Below are positions 1 through 7,046 of a DNA stretch of 13,904 bases, in pieces. The DNA lies in assembly GCA_934659475.1 (NCBI GenBank), contig CAKUHX010000026.1:1-13904 (forward strand). Reading direction: 5' to 3'. The number at the start of each line of letters is the position of its first letter. Positions within the stretch are counted from its first letter, which is position 1. The DNA is from an uncultured Oscillospiraceae bacterium (GTDB taxonomy: Bacteria; Bacillota; Clostridia; Oscillospirales; Oscillospiraceae). A program made the translations under genes and the position numbers. A model generated the notes under the pieces. The model did not search any database and was not told where the DNA came from. It saw only the letters and a list, made by a program, of their open reading frames with translations.

Positions 1-36
1 CCGACCAGGCGCGCCCACGTGTGTACTGACTAAATA

Positions 37-73
37 AGGGCCGCTCCCCTGATAGCTTCATGGGAGCGGCCCT
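37..73 (-). terminator. Intrinsic terminator of the purB/AI-2E operon
   Basis: An inverted repeat of 12 bp (37-48 with 62-73) encloses a 13-nt loop. Read on the minus strand, the hairpin is followed by TTATTTAGTC, a moderately U-rich tail, while the plus-strand side has no T tract. It begins 17 nt after the stop codon of the AI-2E-family gene, so it most likely ends that transcript. Nothing recognisable lies in positions 1-36. Confidence 0.8.
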
Positions 74-89
74 CGTTATCTTGATGTGG

Positions 90-1385
90 TCAATTCTTTT
101 CCGCGGTCTGGGCTGACTGCTCCAACGCCATGGGTGGAGTCACGCCCATATAGGACTGTGTATCCACAGGCAGGCCACGCTTTTTCAGCCCTCTGGCCAC
201 CAGCCTGGATACTACGCTGTAGATCATGGCAAACACCGGCACGCCCAGCACCATGCCTGCAAAGCCGAACAGACCGCCGAACAACAGAATGGAGAACAGC
301 ACCCAGAAGGAGGCCAGGCCGGTGGACTCCCCCAGGATCTTGGGGCCGAGGATATTGCCGTCAAACTGCTGGAGCACGAAGATGAACACGATGAAGTACA
401 GGCACTGGATGGGGCTGGCCAGAAAAATGAGCATGGCGCAGGGGATCGCCCCGATAAAGGGACCGAAAAACGGGATGATATTGGTCACGCCGATGATCGT
501 GGCCACCAGTGCGGGATAGGGGAACCTGAACAGGTTGCAGCAGACCAGGGCGATCAGCCCGATGATCAGCGAATCTAACAGCTTTCCGTTGATAAAGCCG
601 CTGAGGATGCGGTAGGCCCTTCTGGTCTCCTCTACGATCAGGTCGGCCCATTTGGTTGGGAATACGCCATAGACCAATTTCTTGCTCTGGGCCGCGAAGG
701 TGTCCTTGCGCATGAGCAGATAAACGGAGACGATCACTGCCACCAACAGGTCCTTCAGCAGATACAGGAAGCCCAACAGCATAGCGGATACGTTGGTCAT
801 GACCCCGGTCACATTGGGCAGCAGGCTCTGCCGCAGCCAGTTCAGCGTGCCGCTGAGAGACTCAAAATTAGGCAGCAGCTCCGCGTTGAACCAGCTTTCC
901 AGGCTGGCAGTCACCTTATCGTAGTAGTTCATGACCACGTTCTGGATCTCCGGATTGTTGTCAAAAAAGCCTGACAGCATGGTCTGGAGCCGGTCGAAAT
1001 ATCCGGGAAAGGCCAGCACCAGTCCTTTCAGGCTGCGGTAGACCTCCGGCAGCACCAGATGCAGCAGCAGGTACAGCACCAGCGCCGCAAAAACCAGGCT
1101 GAGCATGGTGGATAGGAATAGGATCCCCTTTTGCGCCCCGGCCCCGGACTGTTTCGATCCAGTCAGGGACTGCAGCAGACGGTCGATCCCCCGCTGGATC
1201 GGCAGCAGCAGAAAGGCCAGCACCATCCCGTAGAAGACCGGCCGCAGGATATAGGCCAGCAGATCCAGAAACTTCATAAGGGCGCTCCAGTGGAAAAGGC
1301 CAAAAAAGAGCAGGATCGCACCGGCCAGAACAAAAAACGCTGTAAGGCCCGCCGCAAGGCAGCCGCCGAATTCTCTTTTTCTCAT
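90..1385 (-). CDS. AI-2E family transporter-like membrane protein
   Basis: A 431-residue polytopic membrane protein of the AI-2E transporter / PerM family (PF01594). Hydrophobic segments are seen at about residues 10-30, 42-62, 88-110, 198-224, 267-283, 290-337 and 358-395, with a long polar loop at about 113-197 between the N-terminal and C-terminal membrane groups, as is usual in this family. The family-typical sequences IPFFGPFIGAIP (304-315) and NILGPKILG (344-352) are present. The ATG is preceded by GGAGG with 7-nt spacing. It lies 14 nt after the purB stop, so the two are probably co-transcribed. The family name comes from E. coli TqsA; other members are linked to Na+/Li+ export or sporulation (YtvI), so the substrate here is unknown. 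The length is greater than that of YtvI, and I do not assign that symbol. Confidence 0.88.
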   Translation of the reverse strand: MRKREFGGCLAAGLTAFFVLAGAILLFFGLFHWSALMKFLDLLAYILRPVFYGMVLAFLLLPIQRGIDRLLQSLTGSKQSGAGAQKGILFLSTMLSLVFAALVLYLLLHLVLPEVYRSLKGLVLAFPGYFDRLQTMLSGFFDNNPEIQNVVMNYYDKVTASLESWFNAELLPNFESLSGTLNWLRQSLLPNVTGVMTNVSAMLLGFLYLLKDLLVAVIVSVYLLMRKDTFAAQSKKLVYGVFPTKWADLIVEETRRAYRILSGFINGKLLDSLIIGLIALVCCNLFRFPYPALVATIIGVTNIIPFFGPFIGAIPCAMLIFLASPIQCLYFIVFIFVLQQFDGNILGPKILGESTGLASFWVLFSILLFGGLFGFAGMVLGVPVFAMIYSVVSRLVARGLKKRGLPVDTQSYMGVTPPMALEQSAQTAEKN

Positions 1386-1399
1386 GCGCTCTCCTCCGC

Positions 1400-2836
1400 T
1401 CAGACTTTAAGTTCGGCCTCTTTTCCGGCCAGTGCCTGGGGATACCGGGCCAAGACAGGCCCGATGCAGTCGTTCAGGAATTCCTCCACCTGCTGGGGGC
1501 AGAGGCCGATGTAGCGGGCGGGCTCCAGATGGGCCGTCAGCTCCTGCTCCGTCATGCCGAACAAAGGGTCGGCGGCGATCAGCTGGATCAGGTTATTTGT
1601 AAGGCCGAGGTCCTTTACGTTCTTGCCCGCCTGGATGGACAGCACGCGGATGCGCTCATGCAGCTGCTGGCGGTCGCCCCCCCGCTTGACGGCGTCCATC
1701 ATGATGTTCTCGCTGGCCATGAAGGGCAGCTCCTCCATCACATGGCGTTCAATGACCTTGGGATGGACGATCAGTCCGGAGGAGACGTTCAGCATGATGT
1801 TCAGGATGGCATCCACGGCCAGGAAGGCCTCGGGCACGGCGATGCGCTTATTGGCAGAGTCATCCAGGGTGCGCTCGAACCACTGGGTGGCAGCGGTGAT
1901 GGCGGGGTTGTTGGCATCGGCGATCACATACCGGGCCAGGGAGCAGATCCGCTCGCTGCGCATGGGGTTGCGCTTATAGGGCATGGCAGAGGAACCGATC
2001 TGGTCCTTCTCAAAGGGCTCCTCCACCTCCTTCAGGTGACACAGCAGGCGCAGGTCGGTGGCGAACTTGCTGGCAGACTGGGCGATACCGGCCAGGGTGG
2101 ACAGCACGTTGTAGTCCATCTTCCGGGAATAGGTCTGCCCACTTACGGGAACAACGGCTGTAAAGCCCATCTCCCTGGCGATCTTCTCTTCCAGTAGCTT
2201 TACCTTTTCGTGGTCGCCCTCAAACAGCTCCAAGAAGGATGCCTGGGTGCCCGTGGTGCCCTTGGAGCCCAGCAGCTTCAGGGTGGAGATGCGGTGCTCC
2301 ACCTCCTCCAGATCCATGAGCAGCTCGTTCATCCACAGGGTGGCCCGCTTGCCCACGGTGACCAGCTGGGCAGCCTGGAAGTGGGTAAAGCCCAGGGTAG
2401 GCATGGCCTTATATTCGTCGGCGAACTTGGCCAGACTGGCCAGCACCCGCACCAGCTTGTCCCGCACCAGCTCCAGCCCCTCACGCATGAGGATCACATC
2501 GGTATTGTCCCCCACATAGCAGCTGGTGGCCCCCAGATGGATGATGGGCATGGCCTTGGGGCACAGTTCCCCGTAAGTATGTACATGGGCCATTACGTCG
2601 TGGCGCAGCTTTTTCTCCCACTGGGCGGCCCGCTGGTAGTCGATGTCCGTGATGTGGGCCTCCAGCTCGTCCACCTGCTCCTGGGTCACGGGCAGGCCCA
2701 GTTCCATCTCCGCCCGGGCCAGGGCCACCCACAGGCGGCGCCAGGTGGAGAATTTCTTGTCAGCGGAAAACAGGTACAGCATCTCATCGCTGGCGTAGCG
2801 GGAGGCCAGCGGACTTTCATATTGGTTAGTAGGCAT
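1400..2836 (-). CDS. purB: Adenylosuccinate lyase PurB
   Basis: A 478-residue cytosolic enzyme that cleaves SAICAR to AICAR and adenylosuccinate to AMP, releasing fumarate, in purine synthesis. The fumarase/aspartase superfamily signature GSSAMPYKRNP is at residues 281-291, and the conserved regions RHDVMAHVHT (78-87), LGATSCYVGDNTD (101-113) and KGTTGTQASF (192-201) are intact. The frame stays open for 45 more codons upstream, but I place the start at the ATG at 2836: it has AAAGGGA 9 nt upstream, and the protein then begins at the conserved YESPLASRYAS region, whereas the extra residues look non-homologous and would run across the candidate promoter. Length and sequence resemble the roughly 480-residue clade that includes human ADSL rather than the roughly 430-residue B. 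subtilis type. The AI-2E-family gene follows 14 nt downstream. Confidence 0.96.
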   Translation of the reverse strand: MPTNQYESPLASRYASDEMLYLFSADKKFSTWRRLWVALARAEMELGLPVTQEQVDELEAHITDIDYQRAAQWEKKLRHDVMAHVHTYGELCPKAMPIIHLGATSCYVGDNTDVILMREGLELVRDKLVRVLASLAKFADEYKAMPTLGFTHFQAAQLVTVGKRATLWMNELLMDLEEVEHRISTLKLLGSKGTTGTQASFLELFEGDHEKVKLLEEKIAREMGFTAVVPVSGQTYSRKMDYNVLSTLAGIAQSASKFATDLRLLCHLKEVEEPFEKDQIGSSAMPYKRNPMRSERICSLARYVIADANNPAITAATQWFERTLDDSANKRIAVPEAFLAVDAILNIMLNVSSGLIVHPKVIERHVMEELPFMASENIMMDAVKRGGDRQQLHERIRVLSIQAGKNVKDLGLTNNLIQLIAADPLFGMTEQELTAHLEPARYIGLCPQQVEEFLNDCIGPVLARYPQALAGKEAELKV

Positions 2837-2845
2837 TGCGCATCG

Positions 2846-2852
2846 TCCCTTT
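2846..2852 (-). promoter_or_regulatory. Ribosome binding site that decides the purB start
   Basis: AAAGGGA on the minus strand ends 9 nt before the ATG at 2836. It supports this internal start over the upstream ATG at 2971, for which the frame is merely open. Confidence 0.65.
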
Positions 2853-2902
2853 CTGTCTGGTTCCTCCGCCGCCCCTCTGGCAGGGAGAAATACCTCAGTC
2901 TG

Positions 2903-2931
2903 ATTATACCTGATGGCTGAGTGGATTGCTA
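2903..2931 (-). promoter_or_regulatory. Candidate housekeeping promoter of purB
   Basis: A perfect -10 hexamer TATAAT (2903-2908) has a weak -35 TAGCAA (2926-2931) 17 bp upstream. The predicted leader is about 60 nt. I saw no purine-riboswitch-like three-way junction in the leader and no obvious PurR-box pair. The -10 is convincing; the -35 matches only half of the consensus. Confidence 0.55.
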
Positions 2932-2971
2932 TATGTTCAGGAAAACTTTCATGCTTTTTTAACTCTGGCAC

Positions 2972-3001
2972 AAAAATACCCCTCCGGCTGGGCCGAAGGG
3001 G
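2972..3001 (-). terminator. Intrinsic terminator of the ECF S-component gene
   Basis: A 10-bp stem (2979-2988 with 2992-3001, one G-U pair in the RNA) has a 3-nt loop and is followed on the minus strand by TATTTTTG. It starts 10 nt after the stop codon at 3012, ends the single-gene transcript and isolates it from purB. Confidence 0.88.
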
Positions 3002-3011
3002 TGGTGGATAT

Positions 3012-3638
3012 TTACTTGCTGCGCTCCAGCGCCTGAAGGGCGCGGCACACGGCGGCCACGACCACGCAGGAGACGACGGCCTCGGGGATGCCGGCGGTGG
3101 TGGCGACGGTCATGACCATGGCGCCAACGCCGCTGATGTCCATGGCATAGGCCTCGGCCACGAACCCGCTGGCCATGAGCCAGAGGGAGCCCAGATAGAA
3201 CACGGTGTTCAGCATAGAACCCACAAAGCCGGTGATGCCGTAAGAGGCGATGCGGCGGTTCTTCTCCTTCAGGGGCGTTTTATCCAGTCCCGCAAACAGC
3301 AGCCCGCTGAGCCAGCCCATGAGCGCCCGGGGCACGATGGCGATAAAGGCGTACAGGAAGAAGTTGGCATTCAGGATCAGGGTGGCCACAGGGTCGGCCC
3401 CCGGCATCATCAGCACCTTGCACAGGGCGGACAGGCCAAAGGCGATGCCCAGCACCAGGCCGGAAACAGGCCCCATCATCACCGCACCGATGATCACCGG
3501 CATCTGGATGGTGGTCGCCGCGATGAAGGGCAGCGTGATGTAGCCCAGAGGCGTAAAGGTGAGCAGAATGATGATGGCCACCAGCAGGGCCATGCGGGCC
3601 AGACGGCCCACCTTGGGGTTGACATTTGCGTTTGACAT
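3012..3638 (-). CDS. ECF transporter substrate-binding (S) component
   Basis: A 208-residue, very hydrophobic integral membrane protein of the ECF-transporter S-component type (PF12822). Membrane segments are visible at about residues 15-35, 38-60, 60-85, 90-112, 130-160 and 168-200. The region PFIAATTIQMPVIIGAVMMGP resembles pantothenate-type and related vitamin S components, but I cannot fix the substrate from sequence alone. Such proteins bind a vitamin or precursor and dock onto a shared EcfA/EcfA'/EcfT energy module, which is not in this window and is presumably encoded elsewhere (group II arrangement). I place the start at the ATG at 3638, 9 nt after a near-perfect AGGAGGT; the ATG 33 nt upstream lies before that site. 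The gene has its own promoter and terminator, so it appears to be monocistronic. Confidence 0.85.
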   Translation of the reverse strand: MSNANVNPKVGRLARMALLVAIIILLTFTPLGYITLPFIAATTIQMPVIIGAVMMGPVSGLVLGIAFGLSALCKVLMMPGADPVATLILNANFFLYAFIAIVPRALMGWLSGLLFAGLDKTPLKEKNRRIASYGITGFVGSMLNTVFYLGSLWLMASGFVAEAYAMDISGVGAMVMTVATTAGIPEAVVSCVVVAAVCRALQALERSK

Positions 3639-3647
3639 AGTAACTTT

Positions 3648-3654
3648 ACCTCCT
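3648..3654 (-). promoter_or_regulatory. Ribosome binding site that decides the ECF S-component start
   Basis: AGGAGGT on the minus strand sits 9 nt before the ATG at 3638. It excludes the upstream in-frame ATG at 3671 as the main start. Confidence 0.8.
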
Positions 3655-3718
3655 GCTGCCGCTCCTCCCACAGAGGATGCAGCGCAATTTCCGGCGCTTC
3701 GCGCGGCCGGTCTTACCT

Positions 3719-3746
3719 ATTGTACTGATATGCCGCAAAATGTCAA
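3719..3746 (-). promoter_or_regulatory. Housekeeping promoter of the ECF S-component gene
   Basis: A perfect -35 TTGACA (3741-3746) and a -10 TACAAT (3719-3724, 5 of 6) are separated by 16 bp on the minus strand. The predicted leader of about 70-75 nt contains a GC-rich hairpin at about 3688-3707 and a smaller TCCTC/GAGGA hairpin (about 3662-3676) just before the ribosome binding site. Confidence 0.8.
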
Positions 3747-3767
3747 TGGGATCTGATCGATCGCCGA

Positions 3768-3795
3768 CAAAACGTCCGGAATTTTTCCGGTTTTG
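3768..3795 (-). terminator. Possible terminator downstream of spoIVA
   Basis: A 6-bp stem (3776-3781 with 3785-3790) has a 3-nt loop and is flanked by CAAAA and TTTTG that can extend the pairing past a 3-nt bulge. On the minus strand it ends in GTTTTGTC. It lies 40 nt after the spoIVA stop and upstream of the ECF promoter, the right place to separate the two units. The T tract is short, so this is a moderate call; it could act in both directions. Confidence 0.5.
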
Positions 3796-3835
3796 CACAC
3801 ATGTTGTCCCTGCATCCCTGTATCTCCCGCCGCAT

Positions 3836-5314
3836 TTACAGAATGATACAGATCAGGCCGCCGGAGCCCTCGTTGATGATCCGCTGCAGGGTCTCCCGCA
3901 GCTTGGCCCGGGCGTCTTCCGGCATGCGCTTGACCTTGGCGTTCAGGTCCTCCCCCACTAGCTCATAGAAGGACTTGCCGAAAATGTTGGACTGCCAGAT
4001 CTTGCTGGTATCCCCCTCGAACTCCTGCAGCAGGTAATGGACCATCTCCTCGCTCTGCTTTTCGCTGCCCACGATGGGCGACACCTCGGTCTCGATGTCC
4101 GCCCGGATCATATGGATGGACGGGGCGCTGGCCTTCAGCCGCACGCCGTACCGTCCCCCCTGGCGGACGATCTCCGGCTCCTCCAGTACAAGGGAGTCGA
4201 TGGAGGGCACCACGATCCCGTACCCCGTCTCCTCCACCTCGTGCAGGGCGTCAGCTACCTTGTCATATTCCGACTTTATCTTGGCCAGCCGGGTCAGCAG
4301 GCCCATCAGGTCGCCATCGTCGGCGATCTCAAAGCCCGACTGTTGGGAGATCGTCTGATAGAACAGAGCCCTGGGCAGCTCCAGCACCGCCTGGGCCAGC
4401 CCGGTGCCCAGGTCGATGGAGCGCAGCCGCGCATCGCATACCTGCTCACAGGCGGCCATATGGGCCACGGCCCCCTCGGCATCGCGGATCCTCTGCAGCC
4501 CCTTTGCCCCCGCCCGGATGGCGTCATACAGGGCCGCCTTGATGGGGTGCTCCCTGGGCAGGGCGTCCACCCACGGGGGGAGGAACAGGTCCAGTTCCTT
4601 CAGAGGGAACTCATAGAGCACGCTCTTCAGGATCTCGCCGATCTCCTCACGCCCCAGCTCCAGACAGCTGCAGGCCACGCAGGTCACATCATACCGCTGG
4701 GCGATGTCCGCCCGGATGGCGCGGGCCCGCTCGGAGTTGGGCTGGGCGGAGTTGAGCAGCACCAAAAAGGGCTTACCCAGTTCCTTCAGTTCCTGTATGA
4801 CCCGTCCCTCCGCCTCCAGATAGCCCTCCCTGGGGATGTCGGTGATGGTGCCGTCGGTGGTGATCACGATGCCGATGGTGGAGTGCTCCGCAATGACCTT
4901 CCGGGTGCCGATCTCCGCCGCCTCTGCCATGGGGATCTCCTGAGGGAACCAGGGAGTGGTCACCATGCGCTCGGTCTCCCCCTCCAGATGGCCCGCCGCG
5001 CCATCCACCATGTAGCCCACGCAGTCGATCATCCGCAGGCGCAGGGTGCGCCCCGCCTCCATCTCCAGGTCGACAGCCTCCTCGGGCACGAACTTGGGCT
5101 CCGCCGTCATGATAGTGCGGCCGGAACCGCTCTGGGGCAGCTCGTCCCGGGCGCGCTCCCGGCGGTAGACGTTTTCGATGTTGGGGATGACCATGGTCTC
5201 CATAAATCGCTTGATGAAAGTGGACTTGCCCGTGCGTACCGGCCCTACCACGCCGATATAGATGTCTCCCTCAGTGCGGAGGGCGATATCTTCATAGATC
5301 TTGCGGTCTTCCAC
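3836..5314 (-). CDS. spoIVA: Stage IV sporulation protein A (coat basement ATPase)
   Basis: A 492-residue mother-cell protein, the same length as B. subtilis SpoIVA, that polymerises on the outer forespore membrane using ATP and forms the base layer of the spore coat. The Walker A sequence GPVRTGKST has its lysine at residue 30, the Walker-B-like aspartate is D97 (MIDCVG), and T70 is kept while position 71 is alanine instead of the second threonine of B. subtilis. The C terminus INEGSGGLICIIL is near-identical to the family. I choose the GTG at 5314: it is 7 nt after AAGGAGG and gives the family length, while the ATG at 5338 lies upstream of that ribosome binding site. The gene follows spoVM- and sipL-like genes on the same strand, behind a terminator and its own SigE-like promoter. 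Identification is very secure. Confidence 0.98.
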   Translation of the reverse strand: MEDRKIYEDIALRTEGDIYIGVVGPVRTGKSTFIKRFMETMVIPNIENVYRRERARDELPQSGSGRTIMTAEPKFVPEEAVDLEMEAGRTLRLRMIDCVGYMVDGAAGHLEGETERMVTTPWFPQEIPMAEAAEIGTRKVIAEHSTIGIVITTDGTITDIPREGYLEAEGRVIQELKELGKPFLVLLNSAQPNSERARAIRADIAQRYDVTCVACSCLELGREEIGEILKSVLYEFPLKELDLFLPPWVDALPREHPIKAALYDAIRAGAKGLQRIRDAEGAVAHMAACEQVCDARLRSIDLGTGLAQAVLELPRALFYQTISQQSGFEIADDGDLMGLLTRLAKIKSEYDKVADALHEVEETGYGIVVPSIDSLVLEEPEIVRQGGRYGVRLKASAPSIHMIRADIETEVSPIVGSEKQSEEMVHYLLQEFEGDTSKIWQSNIFGKSFYELVGEDLNAKVKRMPEDARAKLRETLQRIINEGSGGLICIIL

Positions 5315-5321
5315 GTTGACT

Positions 5322-5328
5322 CCTCCTT
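5322..5328 (-). promoter_or_regulatory. Ribosome binding site that decides the GTG start of spoIVA
   Basis: AAGGAGG on the minus strand is 7 nt before the GTG at 5314. The upstream ATG at 5338 would place this site inside the coding region and add 8 residues not found in the family. Confidence 0.85.
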
Positions 5329-5361
5329 CGGCCTTCATTGGTCAGCCGGTATTTTCTTTAC

Positions 5362-5390
5362 AGGCTATGAGCGGACCTTTGGAAATATAC
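5362..5390 (-). promoter_or_regulatory. Candidate SigE-type promoter of spoIVA
   Basis: On the minus strand GTATATT (5384-5390) fits the SigE -35 consensus, followed after 14 bp by CATAGCCT (5362-5369), which keeps CATA and the final T of the -10. The predicted leader is about 40 nt. It sits directly after the sipL terminator, so spoIVA can be transcribed on its own. B. subtilis spoIVA is SigE-dependent, which agrees. Confidence 0.7.
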
Positions 5391-5391
5391 A

Positions 5392-5420
5392 TAAAACGGG
5401 GAGAGGTCTCCCTCTCCCCG
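5392..5420 (-). terminator. Intrinsic terminator after the sipL-like gene
   Basis: A perfect 10-bp stem (5397-5406 with 5411-5420) is closed by a GAGA (GNRA) tetraloop on the minus-strand RNA and followed by TTTTATGTAT. It begins 21 nt after the stop codon at 5442. Confidence 0.92.
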
Positions 5421-5441
5421 CTTTGCAGTCCTATGTCCGCT

Positions 5442-6962
5442 TTACCGCACCCGCGGTATGAGCAGCATGGTGTGCTCCGGCGTCTCGTCCTCCTCCAGAC
5501 CGTTGGCCAGGCGGATCTCCTCCCGGGTGGTGCCGTATGCCTTGGCGATGTCCCAAAGCCGCTCCCCCGGGGCGGCCAGACGCAGCACCACCGAGGGCTG
5601 CTCTCCAGCCTCCGCCGCACGCTTCTCCCCCAGCTCGCCCCGCACTGCCATGGTGACGCTCTGCCGGGCCAGCACTGTGCAGAAAAAGTCCAGACTGCAC
5701 CGGACCTCTACCCCGCCGGCGGCCAGCGCGGCAAACATTTCGCCGCTCCAGCGGCACCGGACCCGGCACTCCGCCTCCTGGGGGCACTCCACCCTGCACA
5801 CGGCCTGGGCGGCCCGCTGCACCGACTGCAGCTGCCCCTCGTCGTTGAGGTAGAGGGCGGTCAGTTGGATCTGGGCAGTGACATTCACGCTGTCCCCCTC
5901 CCGCTGCTGCTCCACCTGCCCCAGAGACAGCCAACAGTCCACCGCGCTGTGGGCGGGGGCGGCGGTCTCCAGCAGCTCGCGCACGCTCTGGGTGCGCACA
6001 GAGCGGTCCACCAGCTGGGTCAGGGCCAGTTCCTCCGTCTGCACCTGGGTCAGGCAGCTGGTGCTGTACAGGTCCCGCAGCAGCTGCAGGGGCCTGCGTT
6101 CCCATACCATGGCCTGGGCCAGCAGCTCCGCGCTGATCTCTATACTGCGGCCATCCTCCCCCGCCGGCTGCCAGGACAGGTCGGTCAGCTCCACATCCAT
6201 GTCGCAGGTGCTGTCCTCCCCTGCTCCGGCCGCCTCCATGACCTGGGAGAAAGCCAGGCTCTCCTGGTGGGCCGTAAGCCCGCCGGAGCCGTCCTGCAGC
6301 AGCAGCTGAAGATCGATGCTGCCCTTGAAGATCAGCTTGCTGCCGATGAGCCGGCTCTCGCCGCACAACGCCGTCCCCCGGCAGGACAGGATCTCCACGC
6401 CGTCGCCCACAGGCAGGCGCACCGTTTCAGACATGGAGAAGGGCCGCTCCCGCACGGCGGACAGGATGTAGGTCTCCCGCTGCTCCCACAGCTGGCACAG
6501 CCCGTTCCCGCTCTCCTCCGGCGCCTGGGTACAGATCGTGCGCTCCCGGGGCTGAAGGACCAGCAGGTCTACCGCCAGATCCACCCGCAGCAGCACTTTC
6601 CGCGGGTTCAGCGCCCTGGCTTCGATCCGCCGCAGCCTGGGGGAAGCTACGATCTCCGCCGCCTGCGTCATGGCGGCGCACTCCGCCCGGCAGCTGAAGG
6701 GCAGGGACAGCTCCAGCTTCTTCAGGGTGGTCCCCCCCTCCGGCTGATACAGCACCGCGGCCCGGATGACCCCGCTGACCGCGGCCGCCCCGTCCTGGGC
6801 CTGCTTTCCTGTCAAACAGACCTGACCGCAGCAGTCCACGATGCGGCGAATGTCGGGGCAGGCGTCCGGTACGATGGCCTCCAGCGTCTCCTCCTGGCAC
6901 AGGGTCGTGTCCAGCACCGTCTCATGATCGTGAAGATGATCCCGTTCAAATTCCAGTTCCAT
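5442..6962 (-). CDS. sipL: SipL-like SpoIVA-interacting protein (DUF3794 + LysM)
   Basis: A 506-residue protein with DUF3794/SPOCS-type repeats at about residues 28-137, 185-300 and 355-445, and a C-terminal LysM domain at about 458-504 (LRLAAPGERLWDIAKAYG through MLLIPRV). This is the architecture of C. difficile SipL, whose LysM domain binds SpoIVA and links the coat to the forespore; it takes the role SpoVID has in Bacillus. No signal peptide or membrane segment is seen, as expected for a mother-cell cytoplasmic protein. The frame is open to an ATG at 7019, but I prefer the ATG at 6962: it has AAAAGGGAG upstream (11 nt, slightly long) and starts at MELEFERD, a usual DUF3794 N terminus. Other DUF3794-LysM proteins exist in clostridia, but the position beside spoIVA favours SipL. 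Confidence 0.88.
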   Translation of the reverse strand: MELEFERDHLHDHETVLDTTLCQEETLEAIVPDACPDIRRIVDCCGQVCLTGKQAQDGAAAVSGVIRAAVLYQPEGGTTLKKLELSLPFSCRAECAAMTQAAEIVASPRLRRIEARALNPRKVLLRVDLAVDLLVLQPRERTICTQAPEESGNGLCQLWEQRETYILSAVRERPFSMSETVRLPVGDGVEILSCRGTALCGESRLIGSKLIFKGSIDLQLLLQDGSGGLTAHQESLAFSQVMEAAGAGEDSTCDMDVELTDLSWQPAGEDGRSIEISAELLAQAMVWERRPLQLLRDLYSTSCLTQVQTEELALTQLVDRSVRTQSVRELLETAAPAHSAVDCWLSLGQVEQQREGDSVNVTAQIQLTALYLNDEGQLQSVQRAAQAVCRVECPQEAECRVRCRWSGEMFAALAAGGVEVRCSLDFFCTVLARQSVTMAVRGELGEKRAAEAGEQPSVVLRLAAPGERLWDIAKAYGTTREEIRLANGLEEDETPEHTMLLIPRVR

Positions 6963-6973
6963 GCTCAGTTCCG

Positions 6974-6982
6974 CTCCCTTTT
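6974..6982 (-). promoter_or_regulatory. Ribosome binding site favouring the ATG at 6962
   Basis: AAAAGGGAG on the minus strand ends 11 nt before the ATG at 6962. The alternative in-frame ATGs at 6986 and 7019 have no comparable site at a useful distance. Confidence 0.5.
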
Positions 6983-7017
6983 CCATTTGTGTCGGCCGAC
7001 CTGCGGCTGCCTGCAAC

Positions 7018-7046
7018 ACTATATGACCGGAGAGCGGATCCTATGC
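7018..7046 (-). promoter_or_regulatory. Candidate SigE-type promoter of the sipL-like gene
   Basis: On the minus strand GCATAGG (7040-7046) and CATATAGT (7018-7025) are separated by exactly 14 bp, the same spacing as the candidate spoIVA promoter. The -10 keeps CATA and the final T; the -35 keeps GCATA but not the terminal TT. It overlaps the last bases of the spoVM stop codon. A longer spoVM-sipL transcript is also possible, as no terminator separates the two. Confidence 0.5.

Noticed and set aside
2837..2971. N-terminal extension of PurB by 45 codons
   Set aside because: The extension crosses the TATAAT element and does not resemble PurB; the ATG at 2836 has a ribosome binding site and gives the family-like N terminus.
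2837..3011. Riboswitch upstream of purB
   Set aside because: The leader predicted from the TATAAT element is only about 60 nt and lacks a three-way junction with purine-riboswitch loops. The hairpin at 2979-3001 is the terminator of the preceding gene.
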